Shown one piece after another: positions 35,803-46,342 of a DNA stretch of 64,000 nucleotides. A program made the translations under genes and the position numbers. The notes under the pieces are model-generated. The model searched no databases and had not been told where the DNA came from. It saw only the letters and a program-made list of their open reading frames with translations. The DNA lies in NCBI RefSeq assembly GCF_900289145.1, contig NZ_OKQO01000001.1, forward strand, positions 62,001 to 126,000, in the 5' to 3' direction. How positions within the stretch are numbered: the stretch's first letter is position 1; each line of letters starts with the position of its first letter. The stretch is from Neobittarella massiliensis (ex Bilen et al. 2018). Its GTDB lineage: Bacteria; Bacillota; Clostridia; Oscillospirales; Ruminococcaceae.

Positions 35803-36981
35803 ATGAAGACAGTAGTGTTTCAAAATGCCAATATCGTGGATGTAGAGGCTGGCAGCGTGCTGGCCGGTGGCAGCATTCTGGTAGAAGACGGCGTGATCAA
35901 AGAGGTGGGCAAAGACCTGCAGTGCCCTGCGGGCGCAGAGGTCATCGATCTGGAGGGCTCTACTGTTCTGCCGGGCCTTTTTAACTGCCACACCCATATG
36001 AATCTGGCACCGGTCGCCGCCCCCACCTATACCGAGAGCGACGCCGAAGTGACCATGATGTCGCTTCATCATCTCGACCAGTTCACCCAGTCGGGTGTCA
36101 CTTTTATTCGCGACGTGGGCGGTATCAACTCCATCGATATCGATATTCGCAACGCGGTGGCTGCCGGCAAACTGGTGGCGCCGGATATGCAGGTATCGGG
36201 TAAATGTATTTGTATGACCGGCGGCCACGGCTGGACCATGGGCCGTGAGGCCGACGGCCCCGACGACTGCCGCAAGGCGGCCCGCGAGCAGCTGCGCGCC
36301 GGCGCAGACTGGGTCAAAGTAATGGCTACTGGCGGCGTAATGACCAAAGGCGTAGAGCCGGGCTCCCCCCAATTAAACGAGGACGAGCTGCGCGCGGCTA
36401 TCGAGGAGGCGCACAAGGTAGGAGCCAAGACCTGCACCCATGCGCAGGGAATGACTGGCATTAAAAACGCGCTGCGTGCCGGTATCGACTCTATCGAGCA
36501 CGGTTTCTTTATGGATGACTGGTGCTTTGACTACATGAAAGAGAATAACGTCTATTATGTGCCAACGTTGGCAGCAGTACACTGGATCGTGGTCAACGGC
36601 ACCAAGGCCGGTATTGCCGACTATGTGGTGCGCAAGGCAGAAGGCGCAGTAGAGGCTCATATGGACACCTTTAAGCGCGCCCATCAGGCCGGGGTGAAGA
36701 TCGCGCTGGGCACCGATGCCGGTACCCCATTTAACGGACACGACAAGACCGCCTACGAGATGGTGCTGATGGTCAAGGCGGGTATGACCCCCATGGAGGC
36801 CATCCGTACCGGCACCATCAATGCCGCCGAACTGTGCGGCGTACAGGACAGCTTGGGCAGCATCAAGCCGGGCAAAAAGGCCCATTTCGCCATTTTTGCC
36901 GGCGACCCCACCAAGGACATCGAGGCGGCTATGGACTGCAAGATGACGGTGAAAAACGGCGAGATCATCTACCGGGCATAG
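35803..36981 (+). CDS. Metal-dependent amidohydrolase (imidazolonepropionase/Xaa-Pro dipeptidase-like)
   Basis: A 392-residue amidohydrolase-superfamily enzyme. The flanking beta-sandwich domain is at both ends (FQNANIVDVEAG, and KPGKKAHFAIF at the C-terminus). Metal motifs: NCHTHM, the bridging Lys in VKVMATGGV, THAQG, SIEHG and the catalytic Asp in LGTDAGTP. This subgroup hydrolyses cyclic amides or dipeptides such as Xaa-Pro; the exact substrate cannot be inferred. GGAGG lies upstream of ATG 35803. Monocistronic, with its own promoter and terminator. Confidence 0.88.
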   Translation: MKTVVFQNANIVDVEAGSVLAGGSILVEDGVIKEVGKDLQCPAGAEVIDLEGSTVLPGLFNCHTHMNLAPVAAPTYTESDAEVTMMSLHHLDQFTQSGVTFIRDVGGINSIDIDIRNAVAAGKLVAPDMQVSGKCICMTGGHGWTMGREADGPDDCRKAAREQLRAGADWVKVMATGGVMTKGVEPGSPQLNEDELRAAIEEAHKVGAKTCTHAQGMTGIKNALRAGIDSIEHGFFMDDWCFDYMKENNVYYVPTLAAVHWIVVNGTKAGIADYVVRKAEGAVEAHMDTFKRAHQAGVKIALGTDAGTPFNGHDKTAYEMVLMVKAGMTPMEAIRTGTINAAELCGVQDSLGSIKPGKKAHFAIFAGDPTKDIEAAMDCKMTVKNGEIIYRA

Positions 36982-37000
36982 GTACATAAAATAGCAGATA

Positions 37001-37035
37001 AAAAGAGAGCTGGCAGCTGCCGGCCCTCTTTTTTT
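37001..37035 (+). terminator. Terminator of the amidohydrolase gene
   Basis: AAAGAG-AGCTGGC pairs with GCCGGC-CCTCTTT around AGCT, followed by TTTT. Confidence 0.85.
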
Positions 37036-37140
37036 GTCGAAAAGGAAAGGTGTTGTTTTTGCCGGCAAAATACTTTATGATGGGGGCAGATAGGCAGTGT
37101 GGTACCGGCCGATAAGTGGTGCAGAAAAGAGGGACCGCTG

Positions 37141-37638
37141 ATGGAACAGAAGAAAAAACGCGCGGCGAGATTTCCGTGGTGGATCATTGCTGTCTGCATA
37201 GTCCTGCTGCTGGGGCTGTGTGTCTGGGTCGTGTCAATAGTGCCAGAGGAGGAGCCGGCAGCGCTGACGAGTTCTCCATCTTTTAGTGCAAGCATAGAGG
37301 GGGGCCGCTGTGAAACGTGGGGGAGAGTGGCATTGTGTAACCATACCGGCCACCCGGTCACCATCACCAGGATATAGCCGCTGTGCCACGGCGGCCACTG
37401 GCCGGATGAGGTGGTGGCCGAGCTGCAGAGCGGCATTGGGGGGGCGTTTGCCACCACGCTGATCCCCACGCCACTACCCTATGTGATGGAGGAAGAACGG
37501 GCAGAACTGTGTCTCTCCACCATACAGCGATTGGGCGATATCACCGAAGAAGAGGCAGAGAACAAGAGCTACGGCGTTGTGGGGGTGCGCATCCACCTGT
37601 CAGATGGCACCTATTATGATCTGGTGGCGGACAATTAG
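37141..37638 (+). pseudogene. Membrane-anchored protein gene interrupted by an in-frame TAG
   Basis: ATG 37141, with GAGGGA upstream, opens a frame encoding a basic start, one membrane segment (WWIIAVCIVLLLGLCVWVV) and an extracytoplasmic part. The frame hits TAG at 37375-37377 after ITRI and then stays open in the same frame for 86 more codons to TAG 37636-37638, ending LSDGTYYDLVADN. Codon use is uniform across the stop. Without it the protein would be 165 residues. TAG is the normal stop of secY, rplB, rpsS and others here, so this is more likely a nonsense mutation than recoding. No family recognised. Confidence 0.6.
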
Positions 37639-37694
37639 CACGGCGGTCCCATCCGGCTTTGCCCGTCGGTATGAAACACATCTGCAGAAACCCA

Positions 37695-37743
37695 AAAGAG
37701 CGTCTGTGTGCGGACTTATGCCCGCCACACAGGCGCTCTTTCT
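37695..37743. terminator. Bidirectional terminator between convergent genes
   Basis: AAAGAGCG-TCTGTGTG-CGG pairs with CCGCCACACAGGCGCTCTTT around ACTTATG (imperfect), flanked by AAAA on the left and TTTC on the right. It serves the oppB-type binding-protein gene on minus and the broken gene on plus. Confidence 0.75.
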
Positions 37744-37759
37744 ACTGGGGGTCACAGCA

Positions 37760-39385
37760 TTAATTTTTTATGGCCTCTTTAAATTTGATATAGCCAAAAT
37801 AGGGGTTGTACTCGATATTTTGCACGCTCTTACCCTGTACGAAGAACTGGGGTTGGTAGTACAGGGGGATGATACAGTTGGTGGCGAGGATCGCCTGCTC
37901 CGCCTGTCGACAGAGGTCGGCCCGCTCGCTGGCACTGGTCGAATCCTCCATGCGTTGCAGCAGGCTATCTACTGCAGGGTCAGACAGAGCTGGCAGATTG
38001 CGCTCACTACCGGTATAAAAATCGGCCAAAAAACTCTCGGCACTATTTTGGGTGGCGGTGATGGGCACCAGCGCAATGTCGTAATCTTCCAAATACACCT
38101 TAGACTGAATATCCTCCAGCGACATAGTCTCTACCTTGGGGAAAAGCCCCAGGTCCCGCTGCCACAGCTGCAGCAGGTTTTGCAGATAAGAGAGGCTGGC
38201 CTCATCGTCGGGGCACAAAACGGTGATCTGACTGGCCAGCGAGTTGTAGTCGTCATCGCTGGTTCCGGCATTGTAGGCTGCGTCAAACGAATCGGCCCCC
38301 GTCCGGTATGCCTCTTTGGCGGCCTGGGCATTTGGGGTGGGCATCAGGTTCTCGCCGGCAAAGGCGCGAAAGCTCTGTTGGCCCATCTGGATATCCGGTG
38401 GCACCAGTGCCCCCGCCAGTGTCTGGTAGGCGGGCAGCATATCTTTGATGGCATTTTTGTCGGTAGCCAGCACCAATCCGCGGCGGATATTGCCGTTAGA
38501 CAGCAGCGGCTCCTTTTGGTTGAGCACCAGCGCCCAGGTAGTATTCAGATACGACACTGCCCCCTCCGAGACCGATTTGGGGTGGTCGGTGTACAGCAGG
38601 CAGTCGGTCTCGCCCTTTTCGAAATTCTTCAGCCGGTCCTCGTAGTCGGGGACAATGTTGAGCACCACACTGCCCGCCACTACCGGTGAGTCGGAACTGT
38701 ACTTCTCGTTTTGTCGCAGCACCAGGTAGTCATCCTTTTCCCCCTCTTTGATCCAGGTGGTCAAAGAAAAAGGACCGTTGGAGATCAGCGCCTCGGCTGT
38801 CAGCCCGTACCCCCCCTTGGTGCTGTTGAAAAATTTCTCGTTGCAGGGAAAGGCGGCTGGGGTGGTCAGCAGATCTAAAAAACTCCCGTCAGCATGGGAG
38901 AGGTCGATCTGTAAACTGGTGTTGCTCAGCGCCTTGACACCCAGCCCCTCCAGCCCCACCTGGCCGCTCATATAGGCGCGGCTGCCACTGATGATATAAA
39001 AATCATTGGCGTAAGGAGAGCGGGTCTCGGGCGAAAACAGGCGTTTAAAGGCAAAGGCAAAGTCGTGGGCAGTCACCGGATCGCCGTTTGACCAGGTTGC
39101 GTCGTCGCGCAGGGTAAAGATATAGCGGGTGCCGCCGTTTTCAGCCTGGTAGCTCTTCGCCACCCCGGGCACGATGCTGCCGTCCGCCTTTTTTACCAGC
39201 AGCCCCTCAAAAATGTTGCCCACTACATCCAGCGATGACTCGTCTTCTGCCAGCTGTGGATCCAGATTAGAGGGGTGCGCTTCTAAGTCGTACTCGAACT
39301 GCTGGCCAGAGCCATCTTCAAAACAGCCACTGAGCAGCGACAGAGCCGCACACAGCACCAGCAGGAGAGAGAGAGCTTTTTTCAT
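37760..39385 (-). CDS. Oligopeptide-type ABC transporter substrate-binding lipoprotein
   Basis: A 541-residue SBP_bac_5 (OppA/DppA) family protein. The signal peptide ends in the lipobox LLSGC, so it is membrane-anchored. It has DPQLAEDESSLDVVGNIFEGL, TLRDDATWSNGDPVTAHDF and the C-terminal AEQAILATNCIIPLYY. The usual oppBCDF permease and ATPase genes are absent, making it an orphan. GGGGAG precedes ATG 39385; a longer ATG at 39400 overlaps that site. It starts 15 bases after asnA, with which it is transcribed. Confidence 0.9.
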   Translation of the reverse strand: MKKALSLLLVLCAALSLLSGCFEDGSGQQFEYDLEAHPSNLDPQLAEDESSLDVVGNIFEGLLVKKADGSIVPGVAKSYQAENGGTRYIFTLRDDATWSNGDPVTAHDFAFAFKRLFSPETRSPYANDFYIISGSRAYMSGQVGLEGLGVKALSNTSLQIDLSHADGSFLDLLTTPAAFPCNEKFFNSTKGGYGLTAEALISNGPFSLTTWIKEGEKDDYLVLRQNEKYSSDSPVVAGSVVLNIVPDYEDRLKNFEKGETDCLLYTDHPKSVSEGAVSYLNTTWALVLNQKEPLLSNGNIRRGLVLATDKNAIKDMLPAYQTLAGALVPPDIQMGQQSFRAFAGENLMPTPNAQAAKEAYRTGADSFDAAYNAGTSDDDYNSLASQITVLCPDDEASLSYLQNLLQLWQRDLGLFPKVETMSLEDIQSKVYLEDYDIALVPITATQNSAESFLADFYTGSERNLPALSDPAVDSLLQRMEDSTSASERADLCRQAEQAILATNCIIPLYYQPQFFVQGKSVQNIEYNPYFGYIKFKEAIKN

Positions 39386-39400
39386 CAGACTCCCCCTCAT

Positions 39401-40414
39401 CTACAGGAGATAGATGCCGCTGGCAGTACAGGCGGCGATCTCCTCCGGCGGCCAGACCGACACCTGTACTTCGCCGATGTGCGCCTTGCCCAGCATCAGC
39501 ATACAGATGCGCGACTGGCCGATACCGCCGCCAATAGTCAGCGGCAGTTCGTCATGCAGCAGCATCTTGTGAAAGATCAGGTCCTCTCTTTTGGTCTGAC
39601 CGCTCAGCTCCAGCTGCCGCCGCAGGCTCTCGCTGTCTACGCGAATGCCCATCGAGGAGATCTCTACTGAGCGGCCAAGAACGGGGAACCACACCAGGAT
39701 ATCGCCGTTCAGCGCCCAGTCGTCATAGTCGGGGGCGCGGCCGTCGTGAGGCTGGCCCAGCCGCAGTTTGCCGCCGATCTGGCTGATGAATACCAGCTTG
39801 TGCTGCTGACAGATCTTGTCCTCTCGCTCCTTGGGCGTCAAGTCGGGCCAACGGTCTTCCAGTTCCTGTGAGGTGACAAAGGTGATCTCCCGCGGGATGA
39901 CCGGTTTTACCTGGGTAAAGGCGTCGCACAGTTTTTGCTGGGTGGTGTACAGCGCGTCTACGATCTGGTTGACCGTCTCTTTTAAAGTGTAGATGTTGCG
40001 GGTCTCGCGGGTAATGACTTTCTCCCAGTCCCACTGGTCTACATATACTGAGTGCAGGTTGTCCAGGTCCTCGTCCCGGCGGATGGCATTCATGTCGGTA
40101 TACAGGCCGCTGTCAGGGGCAAACCCATATTTTTTCAGGGCCATGCGTTTCCACTTAGCCAGCGAGTGGACGATCTCCACGTCGCGACCGATATCTAAAA
40201 TATCAAAGGAGACCGGCCGCTCAACGCCGTTGAGATCGTCGTTGAGACCGGTCTCGGGCGCCACAAAAAGCGGTGCCGAGACGCGGGTGAGGTTGAGGTT
40301 CTGCGCCAGTTCGCGCTCAAAGGTGTCTTTAATAAGCTTGATGGCGATCTCGGTCTGCAGTATATCTAAACTGGAACGGTACTTTTTTGGTAGGATCAAG
40401 GTATCGAGTCCCAT
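39401..40414 (-). CDS. asnA: Aspartate-ammonia ligase (asparagine synthetase A)
   Basis: A 337-residue class II aaRS-like enzyme making Asn from Asp, ammonia and ATP. It has LTRVSAPLFVAPETGLNDDL, KWKRMALKKYG, the SVYVDQWDWEKVI motif and GGGIGQSRICMLML near the end. GGAAGGAAG lies upstream of ATG 40414. The leader is only about 45 bases, too short for a T-box. A downstream orphan peptide-binding gene is co-transcribed. Confidence 0.96.
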   Translation of the reverse strand: MGLDTLILPKKYRSSLDILQTEIAIKLIKDTFERELAQNLNLTRVSAPLFVAPETGLNDDLNGVERPVSFDILDIGRDVEIVHSLAKWKRMALKKYGFAPDSGLYTDMNAIRRDEDLDNLHSVYVDQWDWEKVITRETRNIYTLKETVNQIVDALYTTQQKLCDAFTQVKPVIPREITFVTSQELEDRWPDLTPKEREDKICQQHKLVFISQIGGKLRLGQPHDGRAPDYDDWALNGDILVWFPVLGRSVEISSMGIRVDSESLRRQLELSGQTKREDLIFHKMLLHDELPLTIGGGIGQSRICMLMLGKAHIGEVQVSVWPPEEIAACTASGIYLL

Positions 40415-40466
40415 AGTGTGCTTCCTTCCTGATAAATGGCATGATAGAGCCGTTTGTATACCTTTT

Positions 40467-40495
40467 ATCATAACATGGAGATTGGAAGTTTTCAA
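40467..40495 (-). promoter_or_regulatory. Promoter of asnA
   Basis: On the minus strand TTGAAA (40495-40490), a 17-base spacer and TATGAT (40472-40467), about 50 bases before the start codon. Confidence 0.7.
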
Positions 40496-40514
40496 CATAA
40501 ATCCCCGGGAATTC

Positions 40515-40543
40515 TTGTCATATCGGGCGGATGCACGTATAAT
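40515..40543 (+). promoter_or_regulatory. Promoter of murD
   Basis: TTGTCA (40515-40520), a 17-base spacer and a perfect TATAAT (40538-40543). It leaves a leader of about 140 bases before murD in which nothing specific was recognised. Confidence 0.7.
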
Positions 40544-40689
40544 GAGAAAAGAGTGATTCTTGTGGCAGCCGCCGGCATAGATGATTGGTCCGGCGCGCCG
40601 CGGCGCACACTGTGTAGGGGAGATGGCGGTCTGGGCCTGGCACGGTCTGCCGGCGCAGCTGTCGTCTAATTTGTTGGGGGGAATAGAGC

Positions 40690-42075
<1,386 letters not shown>

Positions 42076-42245
42076 ACATAATGTTTAGAATAATCTAATA
42101 ATACGATATGTATAACACAGTTTAAGTCAAAATCGCCAATATATAGTATATATTTGTAAAAATAATACTTTGCGTATATTTAGAAAGCTATTATCAACAC
42201 AGTGTAGAAATACAAAAGAGAGCGGACAGAAAGAGTAGGTGCGAA
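42076..42245. other. A+T-rich spacer upstream of the M42 peptidase operon
   Basis: It is markedly A+T-rich compared with both flanking genes and presumably carries the promoter of the following four-gene run. Several TATA-like hexamers occur (for example near 42175), but none has a convincing -35 partner. Confidence 0.4.
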
Positions 42246-43271
42246 ATGGATACATTTGACATGCTAAAAACGCTGTGCGATGCGCGGGGCGTCTCGGGCA
42301 GCGAGACAGCGGTGCGCAGTGCCGCCGCCTCGCTACTGGCTCCGCTGGGGCCAGTAGAGGTCACCCCGCTGGGCAGTTTGCTCTGCCATGTAGTACCGGC
42401 TGCGGATAACGGTCCACGGGTGCTGTTAGATGCTCACCTAGACGAGGTGGGCTTTGTGGTCACCGCCATCGACGATGCCGGTTTTGTCAAAGTGGCGCCG
42501 GTAGGGGGGATCGACAAGCGGTTGCTGCCGGCCTCGCAGGTGGTCATCAGTGGCAGTCAGCCGGTCTTCGGTGTCATTGGCTGTCTGCCGCCGCACCTCT
42601 CGGGTATGAAGGGCTATGAAGAGATACCTGACATCGATAAGCTCTATATCGATACCGGTTACGACAGAGAAGCGCTGCAGGAACTGGTATCACTGGGCGA
42701 TCGAGCCAGCTATCGCACAGAGTTGCAACAGCTGCTCGGCAGTCGGGTCAGCGGCAAATCGCTGGATGACCGGGCGGGCTGTGTGGTGCAGTTGCTGGCT
42801 GCCGCTCAGATCAAAGCGGCAACACCTGCCGGAGTGGGCGTCGATCTGCTGCTCTCCTCGCTGGAGGAGACCGGCGAGCAGGGGGCAAAAACAGGGGCCT
42901 TTGGCGCCGATTACACCCATGCGGTAGCGGTGGACGTGAGTTTTGGCATGTCGCCGGGCTGCGATGCAGATAAGTGCGGCGAGCTCGGTAAAGGTCCCAT
43001 GATTGGTTACAGCCCAATACTCGACCACGATATGTACTGCACATTTTGTGCGTTGGCCCAGAAACAGGGCATCCCCTACCAGCCCGAGATCATGGGCGGA
43101 CTCACCGCCTCAAACGCCGATGCGATCGCCGTGTCGCGGGCGGGGGTGCGCACGCTGCTGGTCTCGGTGCCACAGCGCTATATGCACACCCCAGTCGAGG
43201 TGGTGGATCTGCAGGATATCGAGCATACAGCGGCGCTTATCGCCGCCTATGTTAGCCAGTTGACTCAGTGA
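42246..43271 (+). CDS. M42-family metallopeptidase (first of two)
   Basis: A 341-residue dinuclear zinc aminopeptidase of the glutamyl-aminopeptidase/TET type. Metal residues: His and Asp in LDAHLDEVGF, Asp in SLDDRAG, Glu in SSLEETGEQGAKT, Asp in VAVDVSF and His in YMHTPVEVV. The PDZ-like dodecamer insertion lies around residues 70-165. It probably trims cytoplasmic peptides. First of a compact four-gene run (M42, M42, GNAT, Alr). Confidence 0.92.
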   Translation: MDTFDMLKTLCDARGVSGSETAVRSAAASLLAPLGPVEVTPLGSLLCHVVPAADNGPRVLLDAHLDEVGFVVTAIDDAGFVKVAPVGGIDKRLLPASQVVISGSQPVFGVIGCLPPHLSGMKGYEEIPDIDKLYIDTGYDREALQELVSLGDRASYRTELQQLLGSRVSGKSLDDRAGCVVQLLAAAQIKAATPAGVGVDLLLSSLEETGEQGAKTGAFGADYTHAVAVDVSFGMSPGCDADKCGELGKGPMIGYSPILDHDMYCTFCALAQKQGIPYQPEIMGGLTASNADAIAVSRAGVRTLLVSVPQRYMHTPVEVVDLQDIEHTAALIAAYVSQLTQ

Positions 43272-43283
43272 GGGGGGAGCGCA

Positions 43284-44312
43284 GTGGAAGTGAATAGTGA
43301 AATGATGAGAAGGGTAGCTGAACTGTGCGCGATAAACGGCGCCTCGGGCAGCGAAGACGCAGTGCGCGCCTATCTGATCGGCGAGGTAGAGCGATTGGGA
43401 CTCTCCTGGCAGACCGATGCACTGGGCAACCTGATCGTGCAAAAACCCGGCCGCCGCATACCCGCAAAACCGATTATGGTCAGTGCACATATGGATGAGG
43501 TGGGTTTTATCATCACCTCGGTCGATGAACAGGGGTACCTGCACTTTGCCCCGGTAGGGGGGATCGATCCGCGGGTGGCGCCGGGCCGTACCGTCGCTGT
43601 AAACGGCCACCCAGGCGTTATCGGCAATGTGCCCATCCACCTGCTCAGCAAAAAACAGCGCGAGGCGAGTATCGAGTTTTCCGATATGGCCATCGATATC
43701 GGCGCCGCCGACCGCCAGCAGGCGCTAGAGGTGGTGCAGCCGGGCGATATGGCCTATTTTGCCTATCCGTTTACCCAGCTGGGTGGCAATCGCTTTGCCG
43801 GCAAAGCCATCGATGATCGGGCGGGCTGCGCGGTCTTGTTGTGGCTGCTGGAGCAGGAACTGCAAAACAGCTGTACGGTGGTATTTTGTACCCAGGAAGA
43901 GGTGGGGCTGCGCGGGGCCAAAACAGCTGCATTTTCCGTCGACCCCGCTGTTGCCCTGATCATCGAGGCGACCACGGCAGCCGATAATCTGGGCCTGTCC
44001 ACCGCCGATACTGTATGCGATCTGGGTGCCGGCGCAGTGGTGGGCTTTATGGACCGCTCCACCATCTATGATCGGGAGCTGGTACAGCTGGCCGGCCATC
44101 TCTCCCGCGAAAAAAATATTCCTCTGCAGTACAAAAAAGGGGTGTTCGGCGGCAACGATGCCGGGGCTATCCACCAGTCCCGCGCCGGGGTGCGCACGCT
44201 GGCTATCTCGCTGCCCTGCCGCAATCTGCACACGGCCAGCGGCGTGGCCGACTGGGGCGACCTGCAGGCGGTAATGGAACTCACGCACGCCGTGATCGAC
44301 CATGTGTGCTGA
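43284..44312 (+). CDS. M42-family metallopeptidase (second of two)
   Basis: A 342-residue paralogue of its upstream neighbour: SAHMDEVGFIITS, KAIDDRAGCAV, CTQEEVGLRGAKT with the usual two Glu, IIEATTAAD, and CRNLHTASGVAD with the last His. The second gene keeps the canonical QEEVG, whereas the first has LEETG, so their peptide preference may differ; M42 subunits can form mixed complexes. GTG start after AGGGGGGAG; a GTG six bases on is also possible. Overlaps the next gene by 11 bases. Confidence 0.92.
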   Translation: MEVNSEMMRRVAELCAINGASGSEDAVRAYLIGEVERLGLSWQTDALGNLIVQKPGRRIPAKPIMVSAHMDEVGFIITSVDEQGYLHFAPVGGIDPRVAPGRTVAVNGHPGVIGNVPIHLLSKKQREASIEFSDMAIDIGAADRQQALEVVQPGDMAYFAYPFTQLGGNRFAGKAIDDRAGCAVLLWLLEQELQNSCTVVFCTQEEVGLRGAKTAAFSVDPAVALIIEATTAADNLGLSTADTVCDLGAGAVVGFMDRSTIYDRELVQLAGHLSREKNIPLQYKKGVFGGNDAGAIHQSRAGVRTLAISLPCRNLHTASGVADWGDLQAVMELTHAVIDHVC

Positions 44313-45039
44313 GCAGCTGCTCCTAACGCCGGTACACTGCCGGCAGCAGCTGCCGCCGGGATTTTTGGCGGACGAAAAAACAGCGGTGCTTTCAGGCCTG
44401 CCGGCGGTAAAGCTGGCAGGCTTGCTTGCGGCTTACGGCCTGCAAAGCCCGCTGCTGCAGTTTTATCGCGCCGGCGAAGATGGCCTGCTCTGCGTGCAGG
44501 GCGACATAGCTACACTGTGCGGGGTAACGGCCCTGCCGCCTACTGCTCTACCCATGCTGGGGGTGCGCCGCTACTATGCCGACCGGCCGCTGTTTTCCCC
44601 GTGTGAGTGCCAGCGCCCCGTGTTGCGCAGGCGAGCGCGGGCGGGTCCTGCCGCCGATACGGAGATTGTCTGCCCGCCGCTGCGGGAAGTAGCCCAGCTT
44701 TTGAGCCAGGTATTTTGCGGGCTGGATGTGGACGGGCTGTACTGTGATCTGTCTCACCGGGTCCGCCACTCAAAGGCCCGGGTATTGGGCAGGTATCAGG
44801 GCGGCAAGCTGGTGGCCACCGCCGGTGTATACACCGCCGCCCCAAGCGGCTGTGTTATAGAGGGGGTCGCGGTGCTGCCCAACTGGCGTCGCCGGGGTCT
44901 GGCCAGCGCGCTGTTGAGTGCGCTAGAGGGCCAGTTTGTCGGGCAGCAGCTGTGGCTCTGCTGCCGAGAAGAACGGGTGCCATTTTATTTAAAGAACGGA
45001 TATGTCCCCGCTGGGACCATTGTGGAGGGAAACTTGTGA
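44302..45039 (+). CDS. GNAT-family N-acetyltransferase
   Basis: A 245-residue protein. The C-terminal half is a GNAT domain with GCVIEGVAVLPNWRRRGLA (acetyl-CoA loop) and VPFYLKNGYVP at the end. The N-terminal 130 residues are not recognised and include a run of basic residues around RRRARAG. The acceptor is unknown. It overlaps the preceding peptidase (ATG inside its last codons) and shares GTGA with the next start, so all are translated in series. Confidence 0.8.
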   Translation: MCAEQLLLTPVHCRQQLPPGFLADEKTAVLSGLPAVKLAGLLAAYGLQSPLLQFYRAGEDGLLCVQGDIATLCGVTALPPTALPMLGVRRYYADRPLFSPCECQRPVLRRRARAGPAADTEIVCPPLREVAQLLSQVFCGLDVDGLYCDLSHRVRHSKARVLGRYQGGKLVATAGVYTAAPSGCVIEGVAVLPNWRRRGLASALLSALEGQFVGQQLWLCCREERVPFYLKNGYVPAGTIVEGNL

Positions 45040-46301
45040 TAGATCAAAATTTTTTTACATTTGACGACGAGCTGCTGCAACTAGAGCGGCAGGCCATGGA
45101 CCTTTGCGCCGATAAATTTGCCGAACTCGACGAGATCACGCAGTATAACCAGCTCAAGGTGCTGCACGCGTTCCAGCAGCACCAGATCGCCGAATCACAC
45201 CTGGTCGATACCACCGGTTACGGCTATGGCGACCGTGGCCGCGACGCACTGGACGCTGTGTTCGCCACCATCGTGGGAGCCGAAGACGCCCTGTTTCGCA
45301 GCGGCTTTGCCTCGGGTACGCACGCGCTGACAGTGGCCCTGTTCGGTGTACTGCGCACCGGCGATACCATGCTGTCGATCACCGGCAAGCCCTACGACAC
45401 GCTGGAAGAGGTCATCGGTCTGCGGGGCACCGGCAACGGCTCGCTCAAAGACTTTGGCATCCACTATGAACAGGTCGAGCTAAAAGATGACACCTTCGAC
45501 CGCACCGAGATCGCCCGCCGCTGTGTGGGCAAAAAGGTGGTGTACATACAGCGTTCCCGCGGGTACTCGCTGCGCCGCTCGTTCACCGTCGAGGAGATCG
45601 GCGATGTCATCGCCCTGGTGCGCCAGCACGAGCCCCGTGCTATCATCATGGTAGATAACTGCTACGGTGAATTCGTGCAGAAGATCGAGCCCACTCAGGT
45701 GGGGGCCGATCTCATCATGGGCTCGCTCATCAAAAATCCCGGCGGTGGTATCGCCCAGTCCGGCGGCTACATCGCCGGACGCCACGACCTGGTCGAGCTC
45801 TGCTCCTACCGTCTCACCTCGCCCGGTACCGGCCGCGAGCTGGGCTGTTCGCTGGGGCAAAATCGGGCGCTGTATATGGGGCTCTACCACGCCCCCACCG
45901 TCACTGGGCAGGCTACGAAAGTCTCGGTATTTGCCAACGCGCTGTTTTCTCTGTTGGGGTACGAGGTCTTCCCCAAAGTGACAGAGCCCCGCGGCGATAT
46001 CATCTCCGCTATTCGCCTGGGGGATGAAAGGCGGCTGTGTGCCTTCTGTCAGGGCATCCAGGCCGGCAGCGCCGTAGATAGCTCAGCCGTGCCGGAACCG
46101 TGCGATATGCCCGGCTACGAGTCGCAGGTCATTATGGCTGCCGGCGCCTTTACCATGGGTTCCTCTATCGAGCTCTCGGCCGACGCTCCCATCCGCGAGC
46201 CTTTTGCCGTCTGGTTTCAGGGCGGGCTCAACTTCGCCACCGGCCAGATCGGGGTCCTCACCGCCGCCCAGAACGTGCGGCGGATCGACCGCCGCAGCTG
46301 A
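45036..46301 (+). CDS. Alr/methionine gamma-lyase-family PLP enzyme
   Basis: A 421-residue fold-type I PLP protein of the family annotated as aluminium resistance or methionine gamma-lyase-like (YnbB type). It has TTGYGYGDRGRDALD, FRSGFASGTHAL, IMVDNCYGEFV and the PLP Lys in GSLIKNPGGGIA. Physiological reaction in this family is not settled; C-S lyase activity on sulphur amino acids is the usual proposal. GTG start at 45036 with GGAGG seven bases upstream. Confidence 0.87.
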   Translation: MIDQNFFTFDDELLQLERQAMDLCADKFAELDEITQYNQLKVLHAFQQHQIAESHLVDTTGYGYGDRGRDALDAVFATIVGAEDALFRSGFASGTHALTVALFGVLRTGDTMLSITGKPYDTLEEVIGLRGTGNGSLKDFGIHYEQVELKDDTFDRTEIARRCVGKKVVYIQRSRGYSLRRSFTVEEIGDVIALVRQHEPRAIIMVDNCYGEFVQKIEPTQVGADLIMGSLIKNPGGGIAQSGGYIAGRHDLVELCSYRLTSPGTGRELGCSLGQNRALYMGLYHAPTVTGQATKVSVFANALFSLLGYEVFPKVTEPRGDIISAIRLGDERRLCAFCQGIQAGSAVDSSAVPEPCDMPGYESQVIMAAGAFTMGSSIELSADAPIREPFAVWFQGGLNFATGQIGVLTAAQNVRRIDRRS

Positions 46302-46330
46302 TTGACACGCCCCTGCAAATACGGTATACT
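46302..46330 (+). promoter_or_regulatory. tRNA-Leu promoter
   Basis: Consensus TTGACA (46302-46307), a 17-base spacer and TATACT (46325-46330), 12 bases before the mature tRNA 5' end. Confidence 0.85.
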
Positions 46331-46342
46331 ACTATCGTGTTT

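Noticed and set aside
37375-37377. TAG read as an amino acid (recoding)
   Set aside because: TAG ends secY, rplB, rpsS, rpsK, asnA, mrp and the DUF134 gene in this window, so it is a working stop codon.
40415-40466. T-box riboswitch for asnA
   Set aside because: The leader between promoter and start is about 50 bases, far too short, and no T-box consensus was found.
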